A stretch of DNA of 64,000 nucleotides from Egibacter rhizosphaerae (GCF_004322855.1 NZ_CP036402.1:3534001-3598000), one strand, 5' to 3'. Counted from the first letter of the stretch, positions 34,956 through 43,937 are shown. The notes: generated by a model not told the origin, from the sequence alone. Program-made: numbers and translations.

Positions 34956-35828
34956 TCAGTCGTGCGGCCCGACCGTCGACTGCGCGCCGCCCGCGCCGAC
35001 GGCGAGGTCGTGGCTGATCGCCTCGGCCGCGTCCCGCAGCGCGGGCAGCAGCCGGTCGCGCATCTCGTCCACGCTCGTGCGGGTCGCGTTGGCGGAGACG
35101 TTGGCCGCCGCCACCACCCGACCGGATCCGTCGCGCACGGGGGCAGCGATCGAGCGCAGACCCTCCTCGAGCTCCTGGTCGACCAGGGCGTAGCCCTGCT
35201 CGCGGACCGCTGCGAGCTCGGCCCGCAACCGCTGCGGATCGGTGATGGTCCGGTCGGTGAGCGGGACGAGCTTGGTGTCGACCAGCCGGCGGTCGAGCTC
35301 CTCGCCGGAGAGGTGGGCGAGCAGGACGCGGCCCATGGATGTGGCGTGCGCGGGGAAGCGGGTCCCCACGTCGATGCGGACGGTCATGATCCGCGAGGTC
35401 GCGACCCGCGCGACGTAGACGACCTCGTCGCCGTCGAGGACCGAGACCGAGGTGGATTCGCGGACCGTGCTGGCCAGACGTTCGAGGTGGGGGTGGGCGA
35501 GCTCGGGCAGGGTCAGGCTGGACAGATACGCATAGCCGAGCTCGAGGATCCGCGGGGTGAGCGCGAACCGCCCCTGACGCTGACGCACGTACCCGAGGTC
35601 GACGAGCGTGATGAGGAACCGGCGGGCGGCGGCGCGCGTGAGCCCGGTGGCCCGCGCGACGTCGCTCAGCGTCATCTCGGGCTGGTCGGCGTCGAACGCC
35701 CGGATCACCGAGAGGCCGCGCGCGAGGGACTGCACGTACCCGCTGGGATGCTCGGGGTCCGTGGGCTCGTCCGCCGACGCGGGGTTTGGGAGGCCGTCGG
35801 GGTCAGTCTCCTCGGGGGTGCTCGTCAT
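34956..35828 (-). CDS. pcaR: IclR-family regulator of the beta-ketoadipate pathway (PcaR/PobR type)
   Basis: 290-residue IclR protein: winged HTH about residues 30-95 (QSLARGLSVIRAFDADQPEMTL, LTRAAARRFLITLVDLGYV) and an effector-binding domain about 105-275 (THE GTRFPAHATSMGRVLLA signature). The PcaR/PcaU/PobR subgroup senses protocatechuate, 3-oxoadipate or 4-hydroxybenzoate. It is the last gene of the pca operon, overlapping pcaL by 26 bp. The shared motif upstream of pcaI and pobA is a likely binding site (inference). Confidence 0.9.
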   Translation of the reverse strand: MTSTPEETDPDGLPNPASADEPTDPEHPSGYVQSLARGLSVIRAFDADQPEMTLSDVARATGLTRAAARRFLITLVDLGYVRQRQGRFALTPRILELGYAYLSSLTLPELAHPHLERLASTVRESTSVSVLDGDEVVYVARVATSRIMTVRIDVGTRFPAHATSMGRVLLAHLSGEELDRRLVDTKLVPLTDRTITDPQRLRAELAAVREQGYALVDQELEEGLRSIAAPVRDGSGRVVAAANVSANATRTSVDEMRDRLLPALRDAAEAISHDLAVGAGGAQSTVGPHD

Positions 35829-37068
35829 GCGGTGCGTCCTTCCCCTGGGTCGCCGCCTCGAGACCGAGATCGGCGAGGGTGCGCTGTGCCACCCCGAAGG
35901 CGACGTTAGCCGCGGGGATCCCGGCGTACAGGCCCGCGTGGAGGAGGACCTCCGCGATCTCCTCGGCGGTCACGCCCCCCGCGACCGCGGCGCGCACGTG
36001 CATGGCGAGTTCGTCCTCGTAGCCGAGCGCGGTCATCAGGGCGAGGGTGAGCAGGCTGCGTGTGCGACGATCGAGGCCGGGGCGTGCCCAGACCTCGGCC
36101 CATGCGGCGCGGGTCGCGTACTCCTGGAACGGTGCGGAGAACCGCGTCGCGTTCGCCGTCGCTCGGTCCACGTGGGCGTCGCCCAGCACGCTGCGCCGCA
36201 CCCGCATGCCGCGGTCCCACTGCGGGTCGCGGGTTTCGGCGGCGGCCGACTCCCCACCCGCGGGGGCGCGGGCCGCGGGCGCGTCGGCCGACGGGATGGG
36301 GTGAGCGTCGAGGTGGGCGCGCAGCAGCCGCCCCACCGTCTCGGGTTGCTCGACGCTGGCGAGGTGCGCCGCGTGGTCGACCACCTCGAGCTGCGCGTCG
36401 GGGATCCCCGCCGCCAGCCGCTCGCCGTCGGCGGGCGGCGTCGCGGGGTCGTCGGCCCCGGCGACGACGAGCGTAGCGGCCTCGATCCGGGAGAGATCGG
36501 GGCGCAGGTCCATCGCGGCGATCGCTTCGCAGCAACCGGCGTAGCCCTCGTCGTCCGTCGCGCCGATCATCGCCGCCAGCCACGCGAGGCGAGCCGGGTC
36601 AGCGGTCTGCGCGGCTGGGGTGAGCCAGCGCGAGGCGACGGCGGCGGCCAGGCTCGCGGTCCCCTGCGTGCGGGCCGTGGTCGCGCGTTGCGTCCAGGAA
36701 TCCGCCGGTTCGAGCCTGGCGGCGGTGCACAGGAGCGCGAGGCTGCTCACCCGCTCGGGGGCTCGTGCGGCCGCGCGGATCGCGGCCATCGCGCCCAGCG
36801 AGACGCCCCCCAGGTGAGCGCGCTCGATCCCCAGCTCGTCGAGCGCGCCGAGCAGGTCACCGGCGAGGTCGTCGACGGTGTAGGGGCCGGGGGGCGCGGG
36901 CGAGCCGCCGTGCCCGCGCAGATCGACCCGCACGACCCGGTAGGCGTCGGTGAGGGCGGGCAGCAGCGGTTCCCACATCGCTCGGGTGCTGCCCAGCGAG
37001 CCGGCGAGCAGCAGCACCGGCGCGTCGGCCGGCCCGTCGACGGTGCGATGCAGCGTGACGCGGTGCAT
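35803..37068 (-). CDS. pcaL: Bifunctional 3-oxoadipate enol-lactonase / 4-carboxymuconolactone decarboxylase
   Basis: 421-residue fusion of PcaD and PcaC, as in Streptomyces and Rhodococcus. Residues 1-260 are an alpha/beta hydrolase: LAGSLGSTRAMW, nucleophile elbow GGVSLGAMA, acid region GADDPATP and catalytic His in DHAAHLAS. After a Pro/Ala linker, about 290-410 is the decarboxylase (RRSVLGDAHVDRA, LLTLALMTALGYEDELAMH, GVTAEEIAEVLLHAGLYAGIPAAN). It decarboxylates gamma-carboxymuconolactone, then hydrolyses the enol-lactone to 3-oxoadipate. One-base overlap with pcaG. Confidence 0.95.
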   Translation of the reverse strand: MHRVTLHRTVDGPADAPVLLLAGSLGSTRAMWEPLLPALTDAYRVVRVDLRGHGGSPAPPGPYTVDDLAGDLLGALDELGIERAHLGGVSLGAMAAIRAAARAPERVSSLALLCTAARLEPADSWTQRATTARTQGTASLAAAVASRWLTPAAQTADPARLAWLAAMIGATDDEGYAGCCEAIAAMDLRPDLSRIEAATLVVAGADDPATPPADGERLAAGIPDAQLEVVDHAAHLASVEQPETVGRLLRAHLDAHPIPSADAPAARAPAGGESAAAETRDPQWDRGMRVRRSVLGDAHVDRATANATRFSAPFQEYATRAAWAEVWARPGLDRRTRSLLTLALMTALGYEDELAMHVRAAVAGGVTAEEIAEVLLHAGLYAGIPAANVAFGVAQRTLADLGLEAATQGKDAPHDEHPRGD

Positions 37069-37679
37069 CAGAGGTCGAAGAACGCGGTCGCGTCCCCGCC
37101 CTGCAGCACGAGATCGAGCGCGTAGCCGTCAGCGGTGGGGCTGGCCAGCAACGTGACGCGCTCGGCCTCGCCCAGTCGGGTGAGGACCGGGTCGCTGGCG
37201 TTCGCCTCCGGCTCGTCGGCGAAGTAGCAACGGGTGATCACGCGGTCGAGCAGGCCGCGGGCGAAGAGCCCGATCGCGATGTGCGGCGCCTGCCATCCGC
37301 CGTCGGGGGCCGGCACCGCTCCGGGCTTGACGGTGCGGATCGCGTACCGGCCCTCCCCGTCGGTGTCGCAGCGCCCGAACCCTCGGAAGCCCGGCGGGCG
37401 TCGGCCGGGCTCGCGCGGGTCGTCGGGATGAGCGAAGCGGCCGTCCGGGTCGGCCTGCCACGTCTCGACGAGCGCGTCGGGGACGGGTGCGCCGTCGCCG
37501 TCGCGGACCTGCCCCGAGAGCCAGAAGGCTCCCGCCGTGCCCTCGGGCACGGCGTTGGGCCCGTCGGGCCAGGGCAGGCCCAGGTGCAGGTACGGGCCCA
37601 CGGTCTGGGAGGGCGTGAGCCCCGTCGGCTCCCCGAGTCCCGGTGACGGGGTCGGCCCGTAGTCGAACGTGTCGGTCAC
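37068..37679 (-). CDS. pcaG: Protocatechuate 3,4-dioxygenase alpha subunit
   Basis: Structural partner of PcaH in intradiol cleavage of protocatechuate to 3-carboxy-cis,cis-muconate. 203 residues with LTPSQTVGPYLHLGL near the start, DALVETWQADPDGRF and APHIAIGLFARGLLDRVITRCYF. As expected for alpha subunits it lacks the full Tyr/Tyr/His/His iron set. It begins 3 nt after pcaH ends. Confidence 0.95.
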   Translation of the reverse strand: MTDTFDYGPTPSPGLGEPTGLTPSQTVGPYLHLGLPWPDGPNAVPEGTAGAFWLSGQVRDGDGAPVPDALVETWQADPDGRFAHPDDPREPGRRPPGFRGFGRCDTDGEGRYAIRTVKPGAVPAPDGGWQAPHIAIGLFARGLLDRVITRCYFADEPEANASDPVLTRLGEAERVTLLASPTADGYALDLVLQGGDATAFFDL

Positions 37680-37682
37680 CGT

Positions 37683-38414
37683 CTACGCCTCCGGCTCGTC
37701 GTCGGGATCCCGCGGCGTGGTGTCGCGCCCGCGCAGCACGATGTCCCACTCGTAGGCGAGCGCCCACTCCGGCACCGTCTCGGAGAGGTCGAACCGGGCG
37801 ATCATGCGGCTGCGCGCCTTGGGATCGGGCACGGAGTTCATGATCGGATCCTGGTAGAACAACGGATCGCCGGGAAAGTACATCTGGGTCACGATCCGTT
37901 GCATGAACGAGCGTCCGATCAGCGAGAAGTGGATGTGCGCCGGACGCCACGCGTTGTCGTGGTTGCCCCACGGGTAGGCGCCCGGCTTGATCGAGACGAA
38001 CCGGTAGCGCCCCTCGTCGTCGGTGACGCATCGCCCCGCCCCGGTGAAGTTCGGGTCCAGGGGCGCCGGGTGGCGATCGCGGTCGTGGTGATAGCGCCCC
38101 CCGGCATTGGCCTGCCAGACCTCGACGAGCGCGCCGCGCACCGGCCGGCCGTCCTCCTCGAGGACCCGACCGTGCACGATGATCCGCTCGCCGAGCGGCT
38201 CGTCGGCGTGCTGCCGGGTGAGGTCCGCGTCGAGGTCGCGGACGATCGCCTCGCCGTAGACCGGCCCGGTGATCTCGGTCAGGGTCTGGGGCATCCCGTC
38301 GAGGCGCCGGGACGGAGCGCGCCGCGGCGTCGAGCGGTAGTCGGGGAACAGCAGCGGGGGATGGACGCCGTCCGGCCGCGGGTAGCGGGGCAGCAGGATC
38401 TCGCTCTCGCTCAT
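37683..38414 (-). CDS. pcaH: Protocatechuate 3,4-dioxygenase beta subunit (iron-binding)
   Basis: Catalytic subunit, 243 residues, carrying Fe3+. GALVEVWQANAGGRYHH is the intradiol dioxygenase core. Iron ligands lie in the region GAYPWGNHDNAWRPAHIHFS, with Tyr and the two His. It ring-opens protocatechuate with O2. ATGA overlap with pcaF upstream on the strand. Confidence 0.96.
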   Translation of the reverse strand: MSESEILLPRYPRPDGVHPPLLFPDYRSTPRRAPSRRLDGMPQTLTEITGPVYGEAIVRDLDADLTRQHADEPLGERIIVHGRVLEEDGRPVRGALVEVWQANAGGRYHHDRDRHPAPLDPNFTGAGRCVTDDEGRYRFVSIKPGAYPWGNHDNAWRPAHIHFSLIGRSFMQRIVTQMYFPGDPLFYQDPIMNSVPDPKARSRMIARFDLSETVPEWALAYEWDIVLRGRDTTPRDPDDEPEA

Positions 38415-39604
38415 CGCGCGCTCCCTTCGAGGACGACCGCCAGCCCCTGGCCGACGCCGATGCAGATGGCCGCGAGCCCGTAGCCGCCGCCCTGCCGGGC
38501 CAACTCGTGCGCGAGGGTCCCGATGACGCGCGCCCCCGACGCCCCGAGCGGGTGGCCGATCGCGATCGCCCCGCCGTTGGGGTTCACGATCTCGGGGTCG
38601 AGCCCCCGCCAGTCGGCGATGCAGGCCAGCGACTGTGACGCGAACGCCTCGTTCAGCTCGACCGCCGCGAGGTCCCCCCAGGCGAGCCCGGCCCGTTCCA
38701 GCGCGATCTCCGCCGCCCGCACCGGGCCGATCCCGAACACGTCGGGGTCCACCGCGGACACGCCGCGGCTCACGACACGCGCGAGCGGTGGCCCCAGCCG
38801 ATCGGCCGTCTCGGCGTCCCCGAGGAGCAGGGCCGCAGCGCCGTCGTTCATGGGGGAGGCGTTGCCGGCCGTGACGGTGCCGCCCGGGCGGAAGACCGGG
38901 CCCAGCTTGCCGAGCTTCTCGAGGGAGGTGTCGCGACGGACACCCTCGTCCTCGGTGAGCTCGGTCCCCGGAACAGGGACGACCTCGGCGTCGTAGCGGC
39001 CGGCGTCCCAGGCAGCGGCCGCGCGCTCGTGGCTCTTCAGTGCGAAGGCGTCCTGGGCCTCCCGGCTCAGGTCGTACTGCTCCGCAAGCAGGTCGGCGCT
39101 CTCGCCCAGCGAGATCGTCCATTGCTCGGGCATCTGCGGGTTCACCATCCGCCAGCCGAGCGTCGTCGAGTGCAGCGTCTCGTGGCCGCGAGGGAAGGCG
39201 CGCTCGGGCTTCTCGAGCACCCACGGTGCGCGACTCATCGACTCGACACCGCCCGTGACGACCAGCCGCGCGTCGCCGGTCGCGATCGCACGGTTGGCGG
39301 CGATGATCGCCTCCATCCCCGATCCGCAGAGCCGGTTGAACGTCGCTCCCGGGACGCTGGTCGGCAGGCCCGCGAGCAGCGCGGCCATGCGCGCGACGTT
39401 GCGGTTGTCCTCGCCCGCCCCGTTCGCGTTGCCGAACAGCACGTCGTCGATGTCGGCGGGGTCGAGCGCCGCACGGCGCCCCACCACGGTCGCGACCACG
39501 TAGGCGGCCAGGTCGTCGGGTCTGGTACCGGCCAGCTCGCCCCCGTAGCGCCCGAACGGCGTCCGGACGGCGTCCAGGACGTAGGTCTCGGTGAGGGCGG
39601 TCAT
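38411..39604 (-). CDS. pcaF: 3-oxoadipyl-CoA thiolase
   Basis: Last step of the pathway: 3-oxoadipyl-CoA + CoA to acetyl-CoA + succinyl-CoA. 397-residue thiolase. N-terminal VLDAVRTPFGRYGGEL, catalytic Cys in FNRLCGSGMEAI, GGVESMSRAPW, C-terminal NEAFASQSLAC, GGAIAIGHPLGASGAR and CIGVGQGLA with the second Cys. ATG follows AGGAG. ATGA overlaps on both sides with pcaJ and pcaH show a tight operon. Confidence 0.94.
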   Translation of the reverse strand: MTALTETYVLDAVRTPFGRYGGELAGTRPDDLAAYVVATVVGRRAALDPADIDDVLFGNANGAGEDNRNVARMAALLAGLPTSVPGATFNRLCGSGMEAIIAANRAIATGDARLVVTGGVESMSRAPWVLEKPERAFPRGHETLHSTTLGWRMVNPQMPEQWTISLGESADLLAEQYDLSREAQDAFALKSHERAAAAWDAGRYDAEVVPVPGTELTEDEGVRRDTSLEKLGKLGPVFRPGGTVTAGNASPMNDGAAALLLGDAETADRLGPPLARVVSRGVSAVDPDVFGIGPVRAAEIALERAGLAWGDLAAVELNEAFASQSLACIADWRGLDPEIVNPNGGAIAIGHPLGASGARVIGTLAHELARQGGGYGLAAICIGVGQGLAVVLEGSAR

Positions 39605-40416
39605 GTACGCACTCCTGGTGCGGAGGGTGTGGACTCGACCGCCTCGGCGGTCGCGGCCTCGAGCGCCCGGAGCACCTCGAGCTCGGTCGCGGTCGGCTCC
39701 GGGCTCGTGTCCAGGTCGTCGGCGACGGCGAGCTCCCATCCGGTCGCGGCGCGCGCCTCCTCGGCGGTGACGCCCGGGTGCACTCGGGTGAGCGTGAGCT
39801 CGCGCGTACCGGGATCCGGCTCCAGGACGCCGTGATCGGTGATGACCATGGTCGGGCCGCGGCCCCGCACGCCCAGCCGTTCGCGGTCGCCGGCCCCCCG
39901 GCCGTACCCGAGCGAGGTCACGAAGTCGAGCTCGGGCACGAACGAGCGCGCCGTTTGGCGCACGACGACGATGACCTCGCCACAGCTCGCCGCGATCTCC
40001 GGGGCACCACCGGCGCCCGGGAGCCGCACCTTGGGGTCGTCGTAGTCGCCGATCACGGTCGTGTTGATGTTGCCGAAGCGGTCGAGTTGGGCGGCGCCGA
40101 GGAACCCGATGTCGATGCGGCCGGGCTGCAGCCAATAGTTGAAGATCTCCGGGACGCTGACGACGCTGTCGGCGGTCTCGGCGAGGATGCCGTCGCCGAT
40201 CGAGAGCGGCAGCGTGGCCGGCTTCGCGCCGATCGTGCCCGATTCGTAGATCAGCACGAGGCCGGGGGCGTGGGTGCGGCGCGCGAGGTTCGACGCCTTG
40301 CTCGGCAACCCGATCCCCACGAAGCAAGCCGTGTCGTTGGCCAGTGCCCGCGAGGCCGCGACGGTCATCATCTCGTCCGCGGTCCAGTCCCGCTGGCTGC
40401 CCTGCTCGGTGCTCAC
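39601..40416 (-). CDS. pcaJ: 3-oxoadipate CoA-transferase subunit B
   Basis: 271 residues, the subunit that carries the catalytic Glu of 3-oxoacid CoA-transferases. The region LVLIYESGTIGAKP holds the conserved E-S-G motif, followed by FLGAAQLDRFGNINTTVIG and LPGAGGAPEIAASCGEV. It transfers CoA from succinyl-CoA to 3-oxoadipate together with PcaI. ATGA overlap with pcaI. Confidence 0.94.
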   Translation of the reverse strand: MSTEQGSQRDWTADEMMTVAASRALANDTACFVGIGLPSKASNLARRTHAPGLVLIYESGTIGAKPATLPLSIGDGILAETADSVVSVPEIFNYWLQPGRIDIGFLGAAQLDRFGNINTTVIGDYDDPKVRLPGAGGAPEIAASCGEVIVVVRQTARSFVPELDFVTSLGYGRGAGDRERLGVRGRGPTMVITDHGVLEPDPGTRELTLTRVHPGVTAEEARAATGWELAVADDLDTSPEPTATELEVLRALEAATAEAVESTPSAPGVRT

Positions 40417-41255
40417 CGCTCACCCCGTTCGCCGGCGGGCTCGTCGTCCAGGGACACGCCGAGCTCGTCGCGGAGCCAGTCGCCGAAGGTCGACCGATCC
40501 CGGCTGATCGCGTCCCATGCGACGTAGGCCTGGTTGTCGCGGTCGTAATAGTCCTGTGCGTAGGAGGGGTGGGCGCCGCCCGGAACCGGAGCGACGGCCG
40601 TCATCGCCCACGAGGGCAGGACCAGGTCGCCCGTCACCCGCTCGAACCGGTCGACGACCTCCTCGACGGTCACGAGCGAACGGTCGCTGGCGAGCACGAC
40701 CTCCTTCTGGATCCCGGTGATGCCCCAGAGTTGCACGTTGCCGTCACGGTCGGCCCGCTGGGCGTGGACGATGCCCACGTCGGGGTTGATCGCCGGGACC
40801 GCGGTGACCTCCTCGCCGGTGAAGGGGCAGGCCACCGTCGCGATCGTGTCGGTGTGCGCGGCGAGGTCGGTGCCGCTGTAGCCGCGCAGGACCGCGAACG
40901 GCAGCCCGGAGGCGCCGGCGACGTAGCGGTTGGCCATGCCCGCGTGGCTGTGTTCCTCGAGCTCGAGCGGTCGCGGCCAGTCGTGCTCGACCGCGTCGCG
41001 GAAGCGGTGCAGCGAGCCGACGCCCGGGTTCCCGCCCCAGCTGAACACGAGACGCCGCGCACAGCCGGCGCCGATCAGCTGGTCGTAGACGATGTCGGGC
41101 GTCATGCGGACGAGGGTGAGATCCCGCCGACGCTGCCGGATCAGCTCGTGGCCGGCGGCGACGGGGATGAGGTGCGTGAAGCCCTCCAAGGCGACGGTGT
41201 CCCCGTCGCCGACGAGCTCGGCGACGCCCTCCGAGAGGCTCGTGATCTGTGCCAT
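40413..41255 (-). CDS. pcaI: 3-oxoadipate CoA-transferase subunit A
   Basis: 280 residues, first gene of the pca operon. VALEGFTHLIPVAAGHELIRQ and RLVFSWGGNPGVGSLHRFRD are typical of the A subunit. It is longer than the classical 230-residue PcaI and resembles the actinomycete GctA-like form. A conserved operator lies 52-91 bp upstream of the start. Confidence 0.93.
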   Translation of the reverse strand: MAQITSLSEGVAELVGDGDTVALEGFTHLIPVAAGHELIRQRRRDLTLVRMTPDIVYDQLIGAGCARRLVFSWGGNPGVGSLHRFRDAVEHDWPRPLELEEHSHAGMANRYVAGASGLPFAVLRGYSGTDLAAHTDTIATVACPFTGEEVTAVPAINPDVGIVHAQRADRDGNVQLWGITGIQKEVVLASDRSLVTVEEVVDRFERVTGDLVLPSWAMTAVAPVPGGAHPSYAQDYYDRDNQAYVAWDAISRDRSTFGDWLRDELGVSLDDEPAGERGER

Positions 41256-41306
41256 CCCACTCCCGCGGGGAGGGGCTCGGCGCGAGAGCCGCCCTCCCCA
41301 CCGTCA

Positions 41307-41346
41307 ACTGTTCGTCATACGTACGATCGTTCTTCTGGCGAACAGT
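41307..41346. promoter_or_regulatory. Operator upstream of the pca operon
   Basis: ACTGTTCG (41307-41314) and CGAACAGT (41339-41346) are perfect inverted arms. The stretch 41309-41333 shares 20 of 25 positions, same orientation and no gaps, with the pobA upstream site at 49701-49725 (TGTTCG, ATACG, ACGA and GTTCT identical). Likely bound by the IclR regulator PcaR. Confidence 0.65.
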
Positions 41347-41370
41347 AGCTGCGGGCGGGGGCCCCGTCAA

Positions 41371-41400
41371 GCGAGGGCCCGCCGTGCGGCGGGCCCTCGC
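41371..41400. terminator. Terminator hairpin downstream of the MetE-like gene
   Basis: Perfect 14-bp arms GCGAGGGCCCGCCG / CGGCGGGCCCTCGC around TG, 27 nt after the stop of the minus-strand MetE-like gene and before the pca promoter. It insulates the two units. Confidence 0.75.
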
Positions 41401-41426
41401 GGTCTGGGGCGAGCGTGCCGTGCACG

Positions 41427-42545
41427 CTAGCCCCAGACGTCCTCGGCGACGTCGATCAGCATCCGCAGCTTGGCCCACTGCTGGTCGTGGGTCAGGTCGT
41501 TGCCCTCGACAGTCGACGAGAAGCCGCACTGCGGGGAGATGCAGATCTGGTCGAGCGGCACGAACTTCGATGCCTCCTCGATGCGGCGCTTGATGGCGTC
41601 GGGATCCTCGAGCTCGCCGCTCTTGCTCGTGACGAGCCCGAGCACGACGTACTTGCCCTCGGGCACGTAGCGCAGGGGCTCGAATCCCCCCGACCGCGCG
41701 TCGTCGTACTCGAGGAAGAAGCCGTCCACGTCGAGCTCGCTGAACAGGGCCTCCGCGACGAAGTCGTAACTGCCCTCCGCGGCCCAGGAGGACCGGAAGT
41801 TGCCCCGACACATGTGCGTGGTGACGGTCATGTCGCTCGGCTTGTCCGCGATGGCGGCGTTGATCTGGCGAATGTAGCGCAGGTGCTGGGTGTCCGGGTC
41901 GCCACCGCGTTCGGCGAGCTCCCGCCGCTGCTCGGGATCGTTGAGGTAGGCGAGGCTCACGTCGTCGAGCTGCAGGTAGCGGCAGCCGAGCTCGTAGACC
42001 GCCGCGAGCTGCTCGGCGTACACGGCGCTGAGGTCGTGCCAGAACTCCTCGATGTCGGGATACACGTCAGGGTCGATGGCCGCCTGCCCGCCGCGGTAGT
42101 GCACCATGCTGGGTGAGGGGATCGTGAGCTTGGGCACCGCCGTGCGCACCTGCTCCGCGAGGTACGAGAAGTGCTCCCCGAAGATCGGGTACGCCAGGTG
42201 CAGCTTCTCGGCGACGTAGGGGGCCGAGGGCGTGAACTCGATGGACCGGTGCTCGTTGCGGAACTTCACCGCGAGGTCGCTGTCGACCCGCGTGATCCCA
42301 CCGAGCTGGTAGATGAAGTCCATGTGCCACGACGCGCGGCGGAACTCGCCGTCGGTGGCCGCGGCCAGGCCCGTCCGCTCCTGGGCGGCGACCACCTCGG
42401 TGATCGCACGGTCCTCGATCTCCTTGAGCTTCGGGTCGTCGATCTCTTCGGCCGCGTGCTGCTCGCGGGCCTGCATCAGCTCCGTCGGCCGCAGCAGGCT
42501 GCCGACGTGGTCGGCGCGGAACGGGGGCTTGTTACCGAGTGACAT
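41427..42545 (-). CDS. MetE-like cobalamin-independent methyltransferase (YxjG/YxjH family)
   Basis: 372 residues, equal to the C-terminal catalytic half of MetE. The zinc ligands are recognisable: FRADHVGSLLRP at the start, MTVTTHMCRGN (His, Cys) and ICISPQCGFSSTVEG (Cys). Members use 5-methyl-THF or other methyl donors to methylate homocysteine. Here it is cotranscribed with an FCD regulator and sits beside aromatic and TRAP genes, so it may accept or donate methyl groups in catabolism of a methylated substrate; this is inference. Start ATG overlaps the regulator's end by 14 bp. Confidence 0.8.
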   Translation of the reverse strand: MSLGNKPPFRADHVGSLLRPTELMQAREQHAAEEIDDPKLKEIEDRAITEVVAAQERTGLAAATDGEFRRASWHMDFIYQLGGITRVDSDLAVKFRNEHRSIEFTPSAPYVAEKLHLAYPIFGEHFSYLAEQVRTAVPKLTIPSPSMVHYRGGQAAIDPDVYPDIEEFWHDLSAVYAEQLAAVYELGCRYLQLDDVSLAYLNDPEQRRELAERGGDPDTQHLRYIRQINAAIADKPSDMTVTTHMCRGNFRSSWAAEGSYDFVAEALFSELDVDGFFLEYDDARSGGFEPLRYVPEGKYVVLGLVTSKSGELEDPDAIKRRIEEASKFVPLDQICISPQCGFSSTVEGNDLTHDQQWAKLRMLIDVAEDVWG

Positions 42546-43419
42546 GCCGTCCTCCCTGGTCGGTTGGCGCGTGGGGCGTCCCGCCCCACGCCACGGGCGG
42601 TCTCGGGCGGTCTGGCGGCGAGGGCGAGTCCCGGGCCTTGCCGACCTCCTGCGTGTCGGGCATGAGGATCAGCGATCCGCCCGGCACCGAGGCGCGGAGC
42701 CGCTCGTCGGTGAGCGCGAGCTCGAGGTTGCGGCGCGCGATGCGGGCGTGCTCACGCCCCAGCTGTTCGGCGCGGGCGCCCTCGCCCCGTTCGATGGCCT
42801 CCACGATCGCGCGGTGGTGCTCCTGCGCGACGACGAGGACACGGTGGGATTCCGGCAGCTCGGCCTCGGTGTGCACGAAGGCGCTGGGGGAGGCGAAGGG
42901 CAACGCCGCCGCGTGCTCCAGTGCGCGGCGCAGGACCGAGCTGCGGGCCATGTCCAGCAACAGCGCGTGGAACGCCTCGTTCCGGTCGACGTAGGCGAGG
43001 AAGTCGTCGAACTCGAGGCCTCCGAGCCGCACGATCTCGTCGAGTTCGGTGACCAGCTCGTGTGCTCGCTGCACATCGGCTGGTCTCGGGCCGCGCTCGG
43101 CCGCCAGCCGCGCGGCGTTGCCCTCGAGGAGCCCGCGAAGCTCGATCGCGTCGATCACCTCGGTGAACGTGAAGGATCGGACGACGAACCCCGATGTCGC
43201 GTGGGCCTCGAGCAGCCCCTCGTGAGCCAGGGCGGTCAGCGCGAGCCGCAGCGGGGTGCGGGAGACCCCGAGGCGCTCGACGAGGGGCAGCTCGCTCACC
43301 CGCTCGCCGGGTTCGAACTCCCCGGCGAGGATCAGTTCGCGCAGCCCCAACTGGGCGCGGAGCTGCTGCGAGGGTCGCTGGTCCCGCTCCTCGGGGCCGC
43401 GGCCGGTCGCGGCGGTCAT
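42532..43419 (-). CDS. GntR/FCD-family transcriptional regulator
   Basis: 295 residues. Winged HTH about 15-85 (LRELILAGEFEPGERVSELPLVERLGVSRTPLRLALTAL) and an FCD ligand domain about 95-255 (LRGLLEGNAARLAAERG, AFHALLLDMA, HHRAIVEAIERG with the metal-binding His). It ends in a Pro-rich tail. ATG 43419 is chosen; the longer frame to 43554 runs through operator sequence. Probably controls itself, the MetE-like gene and perhaps the divergent TRAP operon. Confidence 0.87.
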   Translation of the reverse strand: MTAATGRGPEERDQRPSQQLRAQLGLRELILAGEFEPGERVSELPLVERLGVSRTPLRLALTALAHEGLLEAHATSGFVVRSFTFTEVIDAIELRGLLEGNAARLAAERGPRPADVQRAHELVTELDEIVRLGGLEFDDFLAYVDRNEAFHALLLDMARSSVLRRALEHAAALPFASPSAFVHTEAELPESHRVLVVAQEHHRAIVEAIERGEGARAEQLGREHARIARRNLELALTDERLRASVPGGSLILMPDTQEVGKARDSPSPPDRPRPPVAWGGTPHAPTDQGGRHVTR

Positions 43420-43460
43420 CTCGCCGACCCCAGCTGCCCGTGCTCCGGTGGGACGTCGTC

Positions 43461-43638
43461 CATGCAAGCCTCCGAGGTGGGCACGTCCGGCGACGCCGAA
43501 TGAGCATACGGTGACCCGGATCCTGCATGCAACGCTGGCAGTGGGTGGTGCCACGATGCCCCGTACGGCGGGAAGTCAGCGCCGTGTCGGCGGAGTCCTG
43601 CATGCAGTGAGGGGGATGAACGGGTGATGATGCATGCA
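43461..43638. promoter_or_regulatory. TGCATGCA operator boxes upstream of the FCD regulator
   Basis: Three perfect TGCATGCA palindromes at 43524-43531, 43599-43606 and 43631-43638 (two with CC before them) and a related CATGCAAG at 43461-43468. The spacing is 75 and 32 bp. FCD-GntR proteins typically bind short palindromes near their own promoters. Confidence 0.6.
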
Positions 43639-43740
43639 GCCCGTGTGAGGTCGCGGCCTGACGCCGCGCCCGGACGGCGGGCCGCTCGGATACGACCGGG
43701 CCCGTTGCGTCCCCTCGACTTCTCGGTGACAATCGTCTGC

Positions 43741-43788
43741 GTACGCGATGCGAACGGATGTGCGCTGTTAGTCCGCTGCGGCTAGAGT
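43741..43788 (+). promoter_or_regulatory. Putative dctP promoter with pob/pca-like operator
   Basis: GTACGCGATGCGAACG (43741-43756) matches the pobA site GTTCGCGATACGAACG at 14 of 16 positions. It is followed by a possible -10 box TAGAGT (43783-43788), so it would lie just upstream of the -35, an activator position. The start codon is 150 nt further on. Confidence 0.45.
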
Positions 43789-43937
43789 CCTCGGTCGAGA
43801 GGCGCCGGGCCGCGAGTCCGGCCTGCTCCTATCCGGACCCCTGCCGGAGGCGGGACGGTGGACCGGGTCGTCCGGGCGCTGCAATTGTCGGTGAGCCCGT
43901 CCACGCGGGTGGCCGGTCGATGAGGAGGGTGGATCCC

